DNA of 64,000 bases, taken from NCBI RefSeq assembly GCF_016862755.1, contig NZ_BONO01000014.1, positions 44,199 to 108,198 of the forward strand. The letters run 5' to 3'. The first letter of the stretch is position 1. Every line of letters begins with the position of its first letter. Made by a program: the position numbers and the translations under genes. The notes beneath the pieces were generated by a model. The model worked only from the letters and a program-made list of their open reading frames with translations. It had not been told where the DNA came from and made no database searches. Below, piece after piece: positions 24,997-32,593 of the stretch. Source of the DNA: Cellulomonas pakistanensis (GTDB taxonomy: Bacteria > Actinomycetota > Actinomycetes > Actinomycetales > Cellulomonadaceae).

Positions 24997-26304
24997 ATGA
25001 CGAGCACCCGACCGACCGACCCCGCACCCGCGCGCCGCCGCGTCCGCCGCGCCGCGCTCCGGCTCACCTCGCTGGCCCTGCTCGGCGGGCTGGCCCTGAC
25101 CGGCTGCGCCGCCGGGACGAGCGCGACCACCGCCGAGGACGCGACGACCTCGACCGCGACCATCTCGGAGGCCGCGGCCGGCGCCACGACGTCCACGTCG
25201 TCGACCACCGCCGAGACCGTCTCCGCCACGGCCGAGGCCGCCGAGGCGTTCCTCGCCACGCTGTCGGACGAGCAGCGCGAGGCCGTCCTGTACGACTACG
25301 ACGACGAGACCAAGACGACCTCGTGGTCGAACTTCCCGGTGACGTTCGTCGAGCGGGCCGGCCTCAACCTGACCGACCTGACCGAGGCGCAGCAGACGGC
25401 CGCGATGGCGGTGCTCGAGGCGCTGCTCAGCGACGAGGGCTACGCCACCGTCACCGGCATCATCGGCGGCGACGAGTTCCTGCTCGAGAACAGCAGCAGC
25501 ACCGAGGACTCCCTCGGCCAGTACTACCTCGCCTTCTTCGGCGACCCGTCGGACACCGACGCCTGGGAGGTCCAGCTCGGCGGCCACCACCTCGGCATCA
25601 ACGCGACCCTGGAAGGCACCGCGGACTCCGTGACCTTCGCACCGACCCACCTCGGCTCCCAGCCCGCCGTCTACACCGACGGGAACGGCGAGGAGGTCCA
25701 GCCGCTGGCCGGGATGTACACCACGGCGTTCGCGTTCTACGACTCCCTGACCGACGAGCAGCGGGCCCAGCTCTACCAGGGCGAGGAGGTCAGCAACCTC
25801 GTCTGCGCGCCCGGCGACACCTGCGACTACCCCACCGGCACCGGCATCTCCGGCGCCGACCTGACCGACGAGCAGCAGGACCTGCTGCTCGGCGTCATCG
25901 CGAACTGGGTCGGGCTGTCCGACGACGAGACCACCGCCACGGCGCTGGCCGAGATCGAGGCGACGCTCGACGAGACGTACGTCAGCTGGTCCGGGGCCAC
26001 GGTCTACGACATGACCCAGGGCGACGGCATCTCCTTCCAGATCTCCGGCCCGGACGTCTACATCGAGTTCTCCAACCAGCAGGGCTCGGCCGGCGCCGAC
26101 GTCGACGGCTACGTCACCGGCGGGTGGGGCCACATCCACACGATCTACCGCGACCCCTCGGACGACTACGCCGGCAGCGTCACGCAGCAGGCCGGGTCGG
26201 GGATCGGCGGCGGCGGCGCGCCGGGCGGGGACGGCGGGATGCCGCCCGGCCGGCCGGACGACGCGGGCACCGAGGCGGAGGCCGGCGCGGAGGCCGACGC
26301 CTGA
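24997..26304 (+). CDS. DUF3500 lipoprotein
   Basis: A 435-residue exported lipoprotein. RRRVRRAALRLTSLALLGG is the signal peptide and LALTGC the lipobox, with Cys near residue 32. After a Thr/Ala-rich linker the DUF3500 domain runs from about 70 to 405: LSDEQREAVLYDYDDETKTT, WEVQLGGHHLGINATLEG, FAPTHLGSQPAVY, and GPDVYIEFSNQQG with GWGHIHTIYRDPS. DUF3500 proteins are of unknown function; the conserved His, Asp and Tyr residues suggest a ligand or metal site. The Gly/Pro-rich C-terminus is probably disordered. It is divergent from the nucleotidyltransferase-methyltransferase gene. Confidence 0.9.
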   Translation: MTSTRPTDPAPARRRVRRAALRLTSLALLGGLALTGCAAGTSATTAEDATTSTATISEAAAGATTSTSSTTAETVSATAEAAEAFLATLSDEQREAVLYDYDDETKTTSWSNFPVTFVERAGLNLTDLTEAQQTAAMAVLEALLSDEGYATVTGIIGGDEFLLENSSSTEDSLGQYYLAFFGDPSDTDAWEVQLGGHHLGINATLEGTADSVTFAPTHLGSQPAVYTDGNGEEVQPLAGMYTTAFAFYDSLTDEQRAQLYQGEEVSNLVCAPGDTCDYPTGTGISGADLTDEQQDLLLGVIANWVGLSDDETTATALAEIEATLDETYVSWSGATVYDMTQGDGISFQISGPDVYIEFSNQQGSAGADVDGYVTGGWGHIHTIYRDPSDDYAGSVTQQAGSGIGGGGAPGGDGGMPPGRPDDAGTEAEAGAEADA

Positions 26305-26328
26305 CCGGCGCGTCCTCGACCCGCACGA

Positions 26329-26365
26329 CCGCGTGGGGTCCTCCGACCGGGAGGGCCCCACGCGG
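26329..26365. terminator. Bidirectional terminator between the DUF3500 and ChaA-like genes
   Basis: CCGCGTGGGG (26329-26338) pairs exactly with CCCCACGCGG (26356-26365). An inner CCTCC pairs with GGAGG. The genes converge here. Confidence 0.82.
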
Positions 26366-26375
26366 CCCGTGGCCG

Positions 26376-27524
26376 TCAGGCGAACAGCACCAGCCCGTAC
26401 ACCGCGAACACCACCAGGTGCACCGCCCCGTGCACCGCGGTCACCCGCCGGGACGAGAACGTCGTCACCGACAGCAGCAGCGTGATCCCGAGCATCAGCA
26501 CGTTCGCCGGCGACTCGGCGAGCAGCACCGTCTGCCCCGTCCCCAGCCCGATGACCAGCACCGCCGGGATCGTCAGGCCCACCGTCGACACCAGCGCCCC
26601 GTGGCACAGGTTGCTGACCCGCTGCACCTCGCCCGCCAGGGCCGCGCGCACGGCCGTGATCGACTCGGGCAGGAACACGATCATCGCGATCAGCACGCCC
26701 GCGAGCGCCACCGGCGCGCCCAGCCGGCCCAGGCCGTCGTCGAGCAGCGTCGCCATGTCGTGGGACAGCAGCACGATCGGCAGGACGGTGACGACGAGCA
26801 GGCCGACGCGGACCAGGACCTCGGTGCGGTGCCGGCGCAGGACGGCCGCGACGGGCTCGGCGCTCCCGCCGACCTTCCCGGCGCGCGGCCGCGGGGCGAC
26901 CCGCTCGTCGACCTCCCGGAAGTCGCCGGCCTGCGCGCCGGTCTGCCGCAAGAGGAAGAACCCGTAGAGCGCGAGGGTCAGCACGACGACCGGGACGGCC
27001 TGGCCGGCGGTGTACGCCCCGTCCGACCCGATCACCGCCGGCAGCCCGAACGCCAGCCCCGCGAGCACGACCAGCATCGCCAGGTACGCGGACGTCCCGG
27101 TGCGGTTGTGCGCGAGGCCGCCGTGCCGCAGCCCGCCGACCAGCAGGCACAGCCCGATCACCAGGTTGAGGATGATCATCGACACGGCCATGACCGAGTC
27201 GCGGGCGATGGTCCCGTGCTCCCCCGGCCCGAGCATGACGGCGGCGATCAGCACCACCTCGATGAGGACGATCGACAGCGTGAGCACCAGGGAGCCGTAG
27301 GGGTCGCCGAGCCGGTGCGCCAGGGCCTCGGCCTGCTTGACCACGCCGAACGCGCAGACGGTGATGACGGCCACGACCACGACCAGCGCCGAGACGAGCC
27401 CGACGGCCGGGACCGGCGGCTCGAGGACGGGGCCGAGCAGCAGGAGCGCGGCGACCGCGCCCCAGCCGAGGACGATGCGGACGACGTCGGACGGCGCGAC
27501 GAAGCGGACGGCGGTGCGTGCCAT
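26376..27524 (-). CDS. ChaA-like Ca2+/H+ (cation/proton) antiporter
   Basis: A 382-residue polytopic membrane protein of the CaCA superfamily, ChaA/y4hA branch. Two homologous halves each carry the alpha-repeat acidic signature: GDPYGSLVLTLSIVLIEVVL in the first, and IAMIVFLPESITAVRAAL with QRVSNLCHGALVSTVGLTIP in the second. A hydrophilic Arg-rich loop (VDERVAPRPRAGKVGG) separates them. Relatives expel Ca2+, Na+ or K+ in exchange for protons. The ATG at 27524 has GAGGT upstream. The 5' leader holds three ACGA-loop hairpins (27542-27590), a pattern known from guanidine-II riboswitches. That is unexpected for this family and makes the true substrate an open question. Confidence 0.88.
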   Translation of the reverse strand: MARTAVRFVAPSDVVRIVLGWGAVAALLLLGPVLEPPVPAVGLVSALVVVVAVITVCAFGVVKQAEALAHRLGDPYGSLVLTLSIVLIEVVLIAAVMLGPGEHGTIARDSVMAVSMIILNLVIGLCLLVGGLRHGGLAHNRTGTSAYLAMLVVLAGLAFGLPAVIGSDGAYTAGQAVPVVVLTLALYGFFLLRQTGAQAGDFREVDERVAPRPRAGKVGGSAEPVAAVLRRHRTEVLVRVGLLVVTVLPIVLLSHDMATLLDDGLGRLGAPVALAGVLIAMIVFLPESITAVRAALAGEVQRVSNLCHGALVSTVGLTIPAVLVIGLGTGQTVLLAESPANVLMLGITLLLSVTTFSSRRVTAVHGAVHLVVFAVYGLVLFA

Positions 27525-27541
27525 GAGGGGGACCTCGCGAG

Positions 27542-27590
27542 CGGGGTCGTCCCCGGCGGCCGGTCGTCCGGCCCGGGGTCGTCCCCGGGC
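27542..27590 (-). ncRNA. Three tandem ACGA-loop hairpins: guanidine-II (mini-ykkC)-like riboswitch candidate
   Basis: Read on the minus strand, three perfect hairpins follow each other, all with the tetraloop ACGA closed by GG/CC: GCCCGGGG-ACGA-CCCCGGGC (27590-27571), GCCGG-ACGA-CCGGC (27572-27559) and CGGGG-ACGA-CCCCG (27555-27542). The last ends 17 bases before the ATG of the ChaA-like gene, just ahead of its ribosome-binding site. Guanidine-II (mini-ykkC) RNAs consist of two small hairpins with ACGR loops before a start codon, and GGGGACGACCCC matches that pattern exactly. Three hairpins instead of two, and this target gene, are unusual. The match is by pattern only. Confidence 0.55.
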
Positions 27591-27622
27591 GGGTGCGCCG
27601 GATCCGGCGCTCCGTCCCGAGT

Positions 27623-28033
27623 CTAGGCGACCCGCAGCGCCAGCAGGTCCTCGACCGTCGCCGGCTCGACCAGCCCGCGGGCGCGCGCGGCGAGGTCCGG
27701 ATCGAGGGCGACCAGGACGTCGGCCTGCAGCCGCGCCACCGCGACGTACTCGGCGGGCGCGACGTCGTCCCAGCCCTGCTCGGTCGCGATCCGCCACGCG
27801 ACGGCGCGCGACACGCGGTCGCCGAGCAGCCGCACCTTCAGCGTGGTGAGCGCCTCCAGGAGCTCCGCGGCGCGGGCCGGGTCGAGCGTCCCGGCCCGGA
27901 CGTCCCGGTAGAGCAGGCCCATCGCCTGCGACCGCAGCAGGTTCGGCGCCACGAGCTGGTGCCCGTCCGGCACGGCGAACCCCTCCTCGGCCAGCCGCAA
28001 TGCGGCGTGGGCGTCGATCGCGATGCGGGTCAT
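27623..28033 (-). CDS. Orphan PIN-domain protein (VapC-like)
   Basis: A 136-residue protein with the layout of a PIN-domain ribonuclease, the fold of VapC toxins. The N-terminal Asp is in RIAIDAHAALRLAEEG. The middle helix LVAPNLLRSQAMGLLYRDV has Gln where VapC proteins normally have the second acidic residue. The C-terminal acidic residues lie in WDDVAPAEYVAVARLQAD and LVALDPDLAARA. No antitoxin gene adjoins it. It may be a stand-alone nuclease or an inactive relic. The ATG at 28033 is preferred since the conserved first strand follows it directly. Confidence 0.7.
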   Translation of the reverse strand: MTRIAIDAHAALRLAEEGFAVPDGHQLVAPNLLRSQAMGLLYRDVRAGTLDPARAAELLEALTTLKVRLLGDRVSRAVAWRIATEQGWDDVAPAEYVAVARLQADVLVALDPDLAARARGLVEPATVEDLLALRVA

Positions 28034-28146
28034 GCTCGGTCCCTCCCCCGGGCCCGACCGCCGTCGGCGGGGCCGTGTCCGCCCATCGTGCACCCGGGCG
28101 GCCCGGCGCCGGCGCCCCGGGTGCCGGAGCACGCCGCGCGACCCCG

Positions 28147-28179
28147 TACGATCCGTGTATGCGAACGATTCTCATTCCC
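28147..28179 (+). promoter_or_regulatory. -10 box and Fur-family-like operator over the start of the ABC importer operon
   Basis: TACGAT (28147-28152) lies 6 bases before the ATG at 28159, implying a leaderless start. AACGATTCTCATT (28164-28176) overlaps the first codons. On the opposite strand, bases 28161-28179 match the classic 19-base Fur box at 13 positions. The two ATT isoleucine codons it requires are rare in this genome, which suggests DNA-level constraint. Confidence 0.55.
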
Positions 28180-29166
28180 GCAGTCGCAGGCGGCGCGGCG
28201 CTCGCGGTCGCCCTCGCCGGCTGCTCCACCGCGGCTCCCGCGGCTGAGGCACCCGGGCCCGCCGACGCCGTCACCCTGACCAGCTGCGGCCTGGACCTCA
28301 CGGTCAGCGCCCCGCCGGAGCGCGCCGTCACCCTCGAGCAGGGCGCCACCGAGCTGCTGCTCGCGCTCGGCCTCGGCGACCGGATGGCCGGCACCGCCTA
28401 CCTCACGGACGCGGTGGCCCCCGAGTACGCCGACGCGTACGCAGCGGTGCCCGTGCTCGCCGACCAGTACCCCACCGCCGAGCAGCTGCGCGAGGCGGCC
28501 CCGGACTTCGTCTACTCGATGCGCGCGTCGGCGTTCGCCGCGGACGCGGTCGGCGAGCGCGCGGAGCTCGCGGACCTCGGCGTCCCGGCGTACCTCTCCG
28601 CCAACGACTGCGAGGACCCCGCGCTGCTCCCCGACGAGGCGGGCTTCGACACGCTGTTCGCGGAGATCACCGACCTCGCGGCCGTGTTCGGCGTCGAGGA
28701 CCGCGGCGCGGAGCTCGTGGCCGAGCAGCAGGCGGTGCTGGACGAGGTGGCCGCCGCCGCGCCCGACGCCGACCTCGACGTCGCGTGGATCTACTCCACG
28801 ATCAACGGCGCGCCCATCGTCGCCGGGAACGCCGGCCTGCCGCAGACGCTGACCGAGCTCGCCGGCGCGGGCAACGCGTTCGACGACCTCGACGCGCAGT
28901 GGACGGAGACGAGCTGGGACGCGATCGCCCAGCGCGACCCCGACGTCCTCGTGCTCGCCGACCTGTCCCGCGGGCTCGCGGGCGACAGCGCCGCGGACAA
29001 GGAGGCGACGCTGCGCGCCGACGCCGTCACCGCCGAGCTGTCCGCCGTGCGCGCCGACCGGCTCGTCGCGATCCCGGCCACCGAGATGGACCCCTCGGTG
29101 CGCAGCATCGACGCCCTGGCGACGCTCTCGGGCGCGCTGGTCGAGTTCGCGGGGGCGGACGCGTGA
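28159..29166 (+). CDS. ABC importer substrate-binding lipoprotein, metal/metallophore type (Peripla_BP_2)
   Basis: A 335-residue lipoprotein that should capture a metal complex or cofactor outside the membrane. The signal peptide ends in the lipobox VALAGC. The mature part is a helical-backbone binding protein of the TroA/BtuF/FhuD group: PPERAVTLEQGATELLLALG, LGDRMAGTAYL, PVLADQYPTAEQLREAAPDFVY, and the C-lobe ending VRADRLVAIPATEMDPS. The substrate cannot be told: iron-siderophore, zinc, corrinoid or F420-0 cassettes have similar receptors. The Fur-like box across the start codon favours a metal. It is the first gene of a four-gene operon whose next start overlaps its stop (GTGA). Confidence 0.87.
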   Translation: MRTILIPAVAGGAALAVALAGCSTAAPAAEAPGPADAVTLTSCGLDLTVSAPPERAVTLEQGATELLLALGLGDRMAGTAYLTDAVAPEYADAYAAVPVLADQYPTAEQLREAAPDFVYSMRASAFAADAVGERAELADLGVPAYLSANDCEDPALLPDEAGFDTLFAEITDLAAVFGVEDRGAELVAEQQAVLDEVAAAAPDADLDVAWIYSTINGAPIVAGNAGLPQTLTELAGAGNAFDDLDAQWTETSWDAIAQRDPDVLVLADLSRGLAGDSAADKEATLRADAVTAELSAVRADRLVAIPATEMDPSVRSIDALATLSGALVEFAGADA

Positions 29167-29924
29167 GCGCCGTCGCCGACTGGTCCCGCGCGCACCTCGC
29201 CGCCTGGGACCGGCAGCAGGCCGCGTACATCAACCGCCGCGAGGACCGGTTCGCCGTCATGCTCGACGTGCTCGCCGAGGCGGTGCCCGCGGGCGCCCTC
29301 GTGGTCGACCTCGCGTGCGGCCCTGGCTCGGTCTCGGCGCGGGTGCTGGACCGGTTCCCCGGGATGACCTGCGTCGCCGTCGACCTCGACCCGATGCTGG
29401 TCGAGCTCGGGCGGCAGGCCCTGGCCGGCCACGGCGACCGGGTGGAGTTCCACGAGGCCGACCTGTGGGACCCGACCTGGACGCGCGTGCTCGGCGGCCG
29501 CCGCCCGCACGCCGTGCTGTCGTCGACCGCGCTGCACTGGCTGCCGGCGGACGTGCTCACCCGCGTCTACCGCGACGTGGCCGACGTGCTGGAGCCCGGC
29601 GGCGTGCTGCTCAACGCCGACCACCTGCGGCAGCCCGCGGGCCGGCCCCTGTTCGAGGAGCTGAGCCGGCGGGACGACGCCGCGACCCAGGCCCGGGACC
29701 ACGCCGCCGGGGCACTGACCTGGGGCGCCTGGTTCGCGGAGATCGCCGCGCACCCGCACTTCGCGCCGCTCGCCGAGGAGCGGGAGCGGCGGTACGCCGA
29801 ACGGCCGCCGAACCCCGACCTCGGGCTCGACTTCCACGTCGCGGCCCTGCGCGCGGCGCAGTTCCGCGAGGCGGGACCGGTGTGGCAGCACCTCGATGAC
29901 TACGTCGTCCTCGCGCAGCGCTGA
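29163..29924 (+). CDS. SAM-dependent methyltransferase embedded in the importer operon
   Basis: A 253-residue class I methyltransferase. SAM motif I is LVVDLACGPGSVSARVL, followed by CVAVDLDPMLVELGRQAL, the acidic FHEADLWD, the post-I motif VLSSTALHWLPADVL, and EPGGVLLNADHL. It resembles Tam-like small-molecule methyltransferases. It overlaps the binding-protein gene by 4 bases and the permease gene by 29, so it is translationally coupled to both. An enzyme between receptor and permease suggests chemical change of the imported ligand, or synthesis of a metal chelator. That role is inferred. Confidence 0.87.
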   Translation: MSAVADWSRAHLAAWDRQQAAYINRREDRFAVMLDVLAEAVPAGALVVDLACGPGSVSARVLDRFPGMTCVAVDLDPMLVELGRQALAGHGDRVEFHEADLWDPTWTRVLGGRRPHAVLSSTALHWLPADVLTRVYRDVADVLEPGGVLLNADHLRQPAGRPLFEELSRRDDAATQARDHAAGALTWGAWFAEIAAHPHFAPLAEERERRYAERPPNPDLGLDFHVAALRAAQFREAGPVWQHLDDYVVLAQR

Positions 29925-30999
29925 GCGCGCGGGAGCGGACGTCGCGCCGGCGCGCGCAGCGGACGTCGCGCCGGCGCGGGCCGGGCGGGCACCCGCCCGG
30001 CGCGCGGCCGCGGCCGCCGCGGCGGCCCTGGTGCTCGCGGCCGTCGCGTTCGCCGCGATCGGCGTCGGCGGCGGGGACATCACCTGGGCGGAGACGGCGC
30101 GGTCGCTCGGCCACCACCTCGGCCTCCCGGTCGCGCCGCTCCCCCGGCTGACCGACTCGGTGGTCTGGGAGCTGCGCGCCCCGCGGGTGCTGCTCGCCGC
30201 CGTGGCCGGGGCCGGGCTGGCGACCTGCGGTGCCGTGCTGCAGGCGGTCACCCGCAACGCGCTCGCCGAGCCGTACCTGCTCGGCATCTCGTCGGGCGCC
30301 TCGACGGGCGCCGTGCTGGTGCTCGTCGCCGGGCTCGGCTCGGGGGCGGTGTCGCTCGCGGGCGGCGCGCTGGTCGGCGGGCTGGTCGCGTTCGCCCTGG
30401 TGCTGCTCCTGCTCGGCCGGAACCCGTCGAGCGCCGGCCGGCTCGTGCTCACGGGCGTCGTCGTGGGCCAGCTGTTCGCCGCCGTGACCTCGCTGGTGCT
30501 GCTCGGCTGGGGCGACGCCGACGCGGCGCGCGGCCTCACCTACTGGCTGACCGGGTCGCTCGCGGCGGCCCGGTGGCCCGCCGTGGTGCTGTGCGCGGTG
30601 GTGACCGGGGCCGCGCTGGTCGCGCTGCGGCTGATCGCGGCCGACCTCGACGCGTTCGCGTTCGGCGCGCGCAGCGCCGCGTCGCTGGGCGTCCCGGTCG
30701 CCGCGGTGCGCACGACGGCCCTGGTGGCGACCGCCGCCGTGACCGCCGTCGTGGTCGCGAGCGTCGGGGCGATCGGGTTCGTCGGGCTGATCGTCCCGCA
30801 CGCCGTCCGGGCGCTCGCCGGCCCGCTGCACGCCCGCCTGCTGCCGCTCAGCGCGGTCGGCGGCGCGGCGTTCCTCATGCTCGCCGACGCGGTGGCACGC
30901 ACCGCGCTCGCACCTCGGCAGCTGCCCGCCGGCGTGGTCACCGCCCTGATCGGCGTCCCGGCGTTCCTGCTCGTGCTGCAGCGGCGGGAGCGCGCGTGA
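29896..30999 (+). CDS. FecCD-type ABC importer permease
   Basis: A 367-residue permease of the FecCD/BtuC family with about nine to ten membrane spans. Typical segments are ELRAPRVLLAAVAGAGLATC, QAVTRNALAEPYLLGISSGA and the coupling-helix region GAIGFVGLIVPHAVRALAGP. The N-terminus (ADVAPARA repeated twice, Arg-rich) is cytosolic. The ATG lies inside the methyltransferase gene (29-base overlap). With the neighbouring receptor and ATPase it forms a complete type II importer for a metallophore, corrinoid or similar ligand. Confidence 0.92.
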   Translation: MTTSSSRSAERAGADVAPARAADVAPARAGRAPARRAAAAAAAALVLAAVAFAAIGVGGGDITWAETARSLGHHLGLPVAPLPRLTDSVVWELRAPRVLLAAVAGAGLATCGAVLQAVTRNALAEPYLLGISSGASTGAVLVLVAGLGSGAVSLAGGALVGGLVAFALVLLLLGRNPSSAGRLVLTGVVVGQLFAAVTSLVLLGWGDADAARGLTYWLTGSLAAARWPAVVLCAVVTGAALVALRLIAADLDAFAFGARSAASLGVPVAAVRTTALVATAAVTAVVVASVGAIGFVGLIVPHAVRALAGPLHARLLPLSAVGGAAFLMLADAVARTALAPRQLPAGVVTALIGVPAFLLVLQRRERA

Positions 31000-31787
31000 C
31001 CGGGGCACGCGCGGTGGGCGTCGAGGCGTCCGGGATCACGGTGCGGGTCCGCGGGCGCGCCGCCCCGGTGCTGGCCGACGTCGCCCTGTCCGCCCCGCCC
31101 GGCGCGGTCACCGGGCTGCTCGGGCCGAACGGGTCCGGCAAGTCGACGCTGCTGCACGCGCTGGCCGGGTCGACCACGCCGGACGCCGGCGAGGTGCGGC
31201 TCGGCGGGCGGCCGCTCGGCGCCGTGCCGCGGCTGGAGCGCGCCCGCACGGTCGCCGTCATGGAGCAGGACGCGGACTCGGACACCGACCTCGCGGTCGC
31301 CGACGTCGTCGCGCTCGGCCGGCTCCCGCACCGGCGGCGGCTCACCCCGCCGGGACCGGACGACGCGGCGGCCTGCGCCCGGGCGCTCGACCTGGTCGGC
31401 ATGGCCGGGACGGAGCGGCGCCGGTGGCGCACGCTGTCCGGCGGGGAGCGGCAGCGGGTCCACGCCGCGCGGGCGCTCGCGCAGGAGCCGGCGGTGCTGC
31501 TGCTCGACGAGCCGACGAACCACCTCGACGTCCGGCACCAGCACGAGCTGCTCGGGCTGCTGAGGGCGACCGAGCTGACGGTCGTCGTCGTGCTGCACGA
31601 CCTCGCCCTCGCCGCGCGGTACTGCGACCGGCTGGTCGTGCTGCGCGACGGGCGCGTGCACGCCGCGGGCCCGACGGCGGGCGTGCTGACGCCCCCGACG
31701 CTGCGCGAGGCGTTCGGGGTGGACGCGGTCGTGACGCAGGACGGCGGCGGCGTGCGGGTGGAGGTGACGGGGGCGGCCGACCGGTGA
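30996..31787 (+). CDS. ABC importer ATP-binding protein (FhuC/BtuD type)
   Basis: A 263-residue ATPase that powers the preceding permease. It has Walker A GLLGPNGSGKSTLLHALAG, Q-loop MEQDAD, signature LSGGERQRV, Walker B AVLLLDEPTNHLD and switch histidine VVLHDLALAARYCD. The GTG start overlaps the permease stop by 4 bases. A directly repeated GACCGGGGCGGGCGCG pair lies just after the gene, before the convergent S51 peptidase gene. Confidence 0.93.
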   Translation: MTGARAVGVEASGITVRVRGRAAPVLADVALSAPPGAVTGLLGPNGSGKSTLLHALAGSTTPDAGEVRLGGRPLGAVPRLERARTVAVMEQDADSDTDLAVADVVALGRLPHRRRLTPPGPDDAAACARALDLVGMAGTERRRWRTLSGGERQRVHAARALAQEPAVLLLDEPTNHLDVRHQHELLGLLRATELTVVVVLHDLALAARYCDRLVVLRDGRVHAAGPTAGVLTPPTLREAFGVDAVVTQDGGGVRVEVTGAADR

Positions 31788-31826
31788 CCGGGGCGGGCGC
31801 GCCGGTGACCGGGGCGGGCGCGCCGG

Positions 31827-32489
31827 CTACCCGTCGAACCGGGTCCACTCCCCCTCGGACACCACCTCGACCCGCCCGTCGACGACCGCGATCGCCGTCT
31901 GCTCGTCGATCGCGTAGGCCGGCCCGCCGATCCCCGCGGCCCACCGCTCGGCCGCCTCGGGGGTGTGCGTCGCGAAGGCGTTCAGGTGCGGGAAGATCGC
32001 GAAGTCGACGAGTCCGAGGGTGCGGTCGTCGGGCGCGCCGGCCCACTCGACGAACAGCTCCCCGATCCGCGGGGTCAGCACCATGCTGCCGGCGCTCACG
32101 CCGACCCAGACCAGATCGGGCAGCGTCGGCAGCAGGTCGGCCAGCCCGGACTCCCGCAGCCAGTGCGCGAGGTAGGTCGCGTCCCCGCCGTCGACGAGCA
32201 GCACGTCGGCCTCCCGGACCCACGGCACCCAGCGGTCCGCGCCGATCGTGGGCAGCGCGGTGAGCTCGAGCGCACCGAGCGACCCCCAGCCGAGGCCGGT
32301 GAGGTGCCGGAAGTCCGGGTCCGCCGCGATCAGGCCGCGCACCGACGCCGGGCCGCACAGCGGGTGGCCCCACTGCGCGGTCGGGACGCACAGCGCGCGG
32401 GCCTCGGCGACGGGCCTGTCGAGCATCCGCTCGAGCGCGGCGTGGATGCTCGCGTTGGTCACGCCGCCGGACGTCAGCAGGAGCTGCAC
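31827..32489 (-). CDS. Peptidase S51 (dipeptidase E-like) family protein
   Basis: A 220-residue cytosolic protein of the S51 family, which includes aspartyl dipeptidase PepE and cyanophycinase. LLLTSGGVTNASIHAAL opens the Rossmann-like fold. ADVLLVDGGDATYLAHWL is the glycine-rich loop, GVSAGSMVLTPRIG carries the catalytic serine, and FAIFPHLNAF the likely catalytic histidine. The GTG at 32489 has GGGGAGG upstream, which decides the start. It is divergent from the DNA polymerase IV gene. The peptide substrate is unknown. Confidence 0.88.
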   Translation of the reverse strand: MQLLLTSGGVTNASIHAALERMLDRPVAEARALCVPTAQWGHPLCGPASVRGLIAADPDFRHLTGLGWGSLGALELTALPTIGADRWVPWVREADVLLVDGGDATYLAHWLRESGLADLLPTLPDLVWVGVSAGSMVLTPRIGELFVEWAGAPDDRTLGLVDFAIFPHLNAFATHTPEAAERWAAGIGGPAYAIDEQTAIAVVDGRVEVVSEGEWTRFDG

Positions 32490-32593
32490 GGGCCCTCCCC
32501 GGGGTGCGGGCGCCGCCGGTCGGACGCCGCCGGTCGCGCGCCCATCGTGCACCCGTCGCGGCGGCCGTGGGCGGCGTGGGGCAGCATGGCCCG

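Noticed and set aside
28159..31787. Naming the ABC importer as an F420-0 transporter
   Set aside because: The receptor resembles that group, but no cofE or other F420 gene adjoins and other metal receptors look alike. The Fur-like box favours a metal. The substrate is left open.
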